A stretch of DNA of 64,000 bases. Source: Spodoptera frugiperda (taxonomy: Eukaryota > Arthropoda > Insecta > Lepidoptera > Noctuidae). Below the pieces are notes generated by a model, which saw only the letters and a program-made list of their open reading frames with translations, ran no database searches and was not told the DNA's origin. Position numbers and translations under genes: made by a program. Each line of letters begins with the position of its first letter. Position 1 is the stretch's first letter. The stretch is from assembly GCF_023101765.2 (NCBI RefSeq), contig NC_064229.1, positions 1,612,001-1,676,000 of the forward strand, written 5' to 3'. Below are positions 49,101 to 55,100 of the stretch, one piece after another.

Positions 49101-52100
49101 ATTGTCATCTCTGTTAAGAATTAACTTATTCAATTTTTGCGTAAAAATGCAATGATTTTTTGATCGTATAATATACATATCATCTCTTAAATTTTCATTA
49201 TATTTTAAAGCTCTTTTATATTTTTCAATATCCAATTTTTTTGTTACCGGCTTTGTAACCCCTTTTGCCTTTTTAACGGTTTTTTTCTCTGACTGTATAC
49301 AATATAATTTAGCACGTAAACCAACAAATTCTGAGATCACATCTCCTCCCATTTCGTCTTTGAAATAACCCGGTAATTGCATGTTAGCTTTTGGCATACT
49401 ATATATATTATTTTCTACGAAATTGCTTGTATCAAAATACATAATATTATTTTTCATGTCAGCGTAAAAGTCATCAGTTTTTATGTGATAAAGAAGACTA
49501 TCAGTGTCCGTATAACACAGTTTTATGTTATCTTCATAGATCTTTTTCATAACAGAATAATGAAAATTATATAAATGTGTTTTAGATATTTCGAGTATAG
49601 AAAATCCAATATAAATGGGACGATCTAAAATTACTTTTGTTTTATTTAACTGAATAGCCACCAAATTTTTGTCTAAAATTGTCAAGTCTTTAAAGTTTGG
49701 GGCACTTATATATTTTTCCGCCCCATGTAATTTGTTAGTTGTATTTAATTTATCTTTCCATAACTGAACTAGTCGAACATCAAGTTGTTTGCGCTTGTTT
49801 TCAATCGTTTTCCCAAAAATAGAGTTGTTTTGTTTTTTGAAAAAGTCTCTTTCAAAATCTGACTTCGCTTTTTGTCTTAGAGATGTATTTAATGAAATAT
49901 ATGGCTCTAAAAAATTATCTTGGAAGAATGTTAGTATTCTGTGTATTTTAAGTAATATTAAACCATTTTTTAAACACTCTTGTAAATGTAAATAATGGAT
50001 TACAAAACGATGTTTGTTATGCAGATTTGCTATTAATTTTTTACATTGACTTTGTAAAGGCGAAAACTTTTCAGCTGCAAAAGGCAAATCTGAATGGGAA
50101 TTATGAATGCTAGGTGGATAATATAAGTCTACTTCAAGAATATAACCTTGTTTGCTCTTTTTAGATACATTCATGACATTGAAATTGACTATTTCATTTT
50201 CATTCATAAATTTAAAATTACACATAGGCAGTTTTTGCATCATAGCAAATCCATATAAGTTAACACAGTCTAGGTAAATTAGATAGGAACTTGGCTCTTT
50301 ATTATTATAAGACGATAGATATTTATTATTAGCTTTAGCATATCTCAGTGAACACTGGGCAAGACCACCCCGAATTCCATCTTCTAACATTTGGTACATA
50401 TCAACATCTGAAATTAATTCCAGTTCAACTTTAGTGTGTAACAGCATAGCATCCCAACTTAATGATGGGGATGAAACATAGAAACATGGATCCAAACTAT
50501 AATAATTTAAACTCATATCTCTAAATTTTTCAAAAATATCGCATAGTAAAAGTACGTCACATTTCAAATATAGGTCCGTATACTCTCCTAAATTTTTTAT
50601 TTTGAAACTATCCCACACTTTTTTAGCATGTTGATAATCATCTGGTGAAATATGTTCCCCGGTAAGTTTGTTAAAAAATTTAGATCGCTCAGGCAGTTGA
50701 GTTTCGTTATATTTTTCCCACGTATCTATGTAGTCATAACAGTACACACCTTTTCTACGAACTAATTGAAATAAGTTTTCATCAGGAAAATACAATTGCA
50801 AGTGATGAAAATCGTTTGAATGTAAAGTTTTTGCTAATTTATCTAAACTAGTACTCAAAAAGTTAAATGAATCTATAAATTTTAACTGTGCGGTATTTGT
50901 TTTATCAATCGGTATGAACTTAGTAAACGATATATATTTTTCTTTTGATTTAGGAATTAAATTGATTCTACCAAGGATACCAGATAATTCTTTAATAAAT
51001 AAATGAGAATCATATCCAGAGAGATTATGAAAAATTATTGGTATAAATTGACATTTTTTAAAATTTAAATTGCAGTTATTATGTGCGGGACCTCTATATT
51101 TACCGGTGAAATGATCATGGTCCTTTACAATTTTATCGTTTTTAACAAATTGAGTTTTACATATGTGACATGTTGTAGCTTCATTATGAGCAGTTAACTC
51201 CTCAGGGGTAAGAGGTAACATAGGCCTGTCTTCTTGTAAAATGTTATGAAGCCTTTTGACATCATTTACTATTGTTTCAACAAATGTTTGGCCACAATTT
51301 GGGCCTCTATAACTTACAAAATCATTCAGTTCGGGTTTAGCCTTGCAGCAAATATAGTAAGCAAATGAGGATGCTTTATGTGCTTGTACACTTTCAGTAA
51401 AAATGGATTTATTTTTGTCCGAGTATTCACATAATAAACTTTCAAAATCACCATATATCACAATAGGTATTCTTTGAGTTCTTTCAAAGTTCACAAAATG
51501 TAATTTGCTATGTTCTTCAGGTAAAATGGTTTGTATTCTACCACAGTTGTGATTCATCAATTTATTTATTTGGTCAAAGTATAAAAAACATTCATCGCAT
51601 AAAAATACTTTAGACTTGTGTTTAGTTAATTGACGATGCAAAAGGCGACTAAAGTCTTTTATTAAACAAAAATGTGCTTTTCCATTTTTAAATATGTATA
51701 ACAGATTAGCATGGATAAGCTTACGTTTACATGTCAAATATAAAGGGCCTGTTACATGATTATTAGAGTCCAGACCATAAACATTCACACTTATAAATGG
51801 ATTATTCATCTCAAATATTTTTATGTCATTAAAATTCGGAGGAAATGATAAATTATTTATATTAAATAGTTTCGTATAATGCGGATAAGATTTTGTACGA
51901 TTAGGATTTTGTGTAGTTGGATACATATGAGCTGAAAGACTCCACAAAAAACAATAATTGTCATTGTTATGTATGTTTAAACAAGATTTTGTATTTCTTA
52001 TGACGGCAGGTAACTTTAAGTAAGTTCCAGCTCTTAGAGGATTGTACTTATTTATATTTACTTCCAAATGACTTATAAAATTTATTGTCCAACCTGAGTC

Positions 52101-55100
52101 TGAAAGTTCAAACTCGGAACATTTTGATATTAATTTCTCAGAACATTTCAGGTAAATATCGGCAATATCAGTGTTTTGCACTATAATATTAAATTTTGTG
52201 TTAAATGATTTCATGGATATTTCATCATTTTTAGGCAAAATGTAAGAAATAAATAGTTCAAAATTTACTTTAATTGCTTTATGTTTTTTAATGGATTTTT
52301 TTATGATATTATACACAGTGTTTGAAATTTGACTTAAAAACGTTTCGGGAATTATAGTGAAAACAATCGGATTTATTTTATAACTTATAATTCTTTTTTT
52401 AAATGCTGAAGCAATAACTTGAACATTGTCAATTTCAGAATTCGACAAGCGATTTGATTTATGAATATTAGATCTATTGTGAGATGACAATTTTGAAACA
52501 TAAATCTTACAGCTTTTACAAAAAAACATTTTTAAGTAGGTATACCTTTTCAGCTAGATTTTTAAATTAATATATAAGTTATTGAATACTAGTTCCAATT
52601 TATGATACAAAACATTAACCCGTATTATATTTCATATATTTTATCTTATATGTTTTATAATATATTATGTTTTATCAATCTCATTTGTAAATTTCATCAA
52701 TTTTTAATTTCTCATGTGTAAAATGTCTGTAAAAGAATACATATAGATGCAATTATCTTATATGTTTTATATTATATTATGTTTTATCAATCTCATTTGT
52801 ATATTTCATCAATTTTTAATTTCTCATGTGTAAAATGTCTGTAAAAGAATACATATAGATGCAATTATCTTATATGTTTTATATTATATTATGTTTTATC
52901 AATCTCATTTGTAAATTTCATCAATTTTTAATTTCTCTTGCGTTAAATGGCTGTAAGAGAATACACATAATATATGCAATTTGAATTTTAAATGTATCAT
53001 AAAACAAAGTTAATCTTATTTAAAGTCTCAATTGTAATTTTTAATCAATTTATTGTTTCATTTGTGCAGTTAATCAATTTCTCATGCTTTCTGCCCAACT
53101 GTTCGCCACAATCATTATAATGTTTATATTTTTTTTTATTTCTCATGTGTAAAATGTCTGTAAAAGAATACATATAGATGCAATTAGAAGGAATAAAATG
53201 TAATTGTTATTTGTAAAGCCTGCAAGGTTTATTTTATATCGATGAACAATAATAAAAGACTTATGGCACATACGTAATAATAAGATACAATAAAATATTT
53301 GCTATAAAGTTAAATGGGTATTATAAACCTAAGATGGGGATTACATGAATCTAAAAAAGTAAAAAAAAATGGTAGGATAGCTAGTATGATATACTAATTA
53401 TTGGGATTAGGGTACAGTACCGGGCGAATATCCCTCATTTCTTTTCGACCAGCATTAACTAGACCGGTTAATGCAGCCCAAGTACCAGTGTTCTGGTCAG
53501 TAGCAAGCTTCAAAGTTACGAGAGCTTGCTTCCAGCGCTCGTTGTATGACAGCCGCTCAGCCTCGCGAGTGTTGTACACTCGCAGTTCGAAGAAGTATTG
53601 CCCTGTTTTCGTCGGGTCTGATTGGTAGCTGTAACCCGAAGCTACGCGCTGAGAGAAAGCACTTCTTAAAGTCGCCGCTCGAATCGGTTGTTGCGATTCA
53701 TCCTGGAAAACAATAAAACTACAATTTAACATCTACCTAGCAGCATTTAGGTTAAATTCAAGGTGTGTATCACCACTTAACGTTTCGAAGAATAAGGGGG
53801 AAAAAACAAACACTTTCCTACTTTATTTTGTCTATGGAAATATATCCTAGGCTGTGAAAGGCGGGGGTTATCGATAGATTAAGTAAACAGAAGTTAAAAT
53901 TGAATACCTGTTTAAAGTATAGTATATAGTTTAGAAGTGTACCTAGTTTAAAGTATAGCATAAGCTTACCTCAGAGTCAGGAAAAACAGCAATTTTCTTT
54001 CGTTTGATAGCTGGTGGAGTAGTATCCTCGGCAATCTTTATCGTATCGCTGTCGGAATCTGATTCCCCAGCAAATGGATTTTTCACCGGCAGAACTTTTT
54101 TCTTTTGGGACTTTTTAGCCCGCTTCACTGGTTCAGCTTTCTTTTTAGAACTGCTATTAGCGGCAGTTGAAGGTTGTGGCGAATCCTCTTCATACAACCA
54201 AAACGGATTGTCAATCTGAGCCCTGAAAAGTAATTGATATAATATTATCACACCTGTATACAGTGATGCATGTATAAAGGGAAATCAAAAGTTTACTTCA
54301 CTTTCATGTCACTACGATTGAGACAGATTTCAAAGTTTAAATAAAAAAAAACCGACACGAAGGCTTCCGTACCATTATCTATAGGAAACGTCAAAAAAAA
54401 AACATCTTTTGTATGGAAGAAACAGAACCCTAAAAAATCTAATTATAGGATATATTGAACCTATGAATTGACCTAGCATGATTTGGAAATCGAAGCCAAA
54501 ACTTCTCGCTCAGTAGATGTACTTGCGAGCACTGGTCAAATGAGTAATGATAAAAATGTTAATAAATATTGAATTATTGTAGGCGGTCGGTGGAAAATAG
54601 CTAAGATTTTATGACTGCGACTTTTAGAAAATATAGATAAGTATAATAAATAAGTACTTACATACTTTACTGTTGTAGAATTCCGACACAAAAAAAAACG
54701 CAGGAAAAACTCGTGACACTAACGAACACAGCCCAAGTTAAATATGTAAACTTACGAGTAAGAAAGTAAAGTAAAGCAAATTCATCGAGAGCATACTTTT
54801 ATAAACTTTAAAAATAAAGCCGTGTTCATATACAAACTCCTTGCAACAAATTATAGCAAAAAAAAATTACAATAAATAAATGTTTATGATATTTGGTCTC
54901 TATGACAGTAGTACTTAGAGCATACTTTTAACTGAACAAATTCCTTTTACTAGTATCAGGTATGAATGCATCCTAATGATACAGATATGGAATATGTCTG
55001 CTCATCATAACGACCATAATAGCTTTTCACCAAGCAATTCGAGATGAAAATCGTAAAAGGAATTAGAGCTCAATTAACGGCGGTCATAACAAGAAACTTT

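Noticed and set aside
52641..52985. CRISPR-like array
   Set aside because: The 112-base units are contiguous tandem repeats without unique spacers, in a eukaryotic virus-like element.
53089..53104. Host repeat G captured by the Polinton
   Set aside because: Only 16 matching bases with no extension on either side; may be chance.
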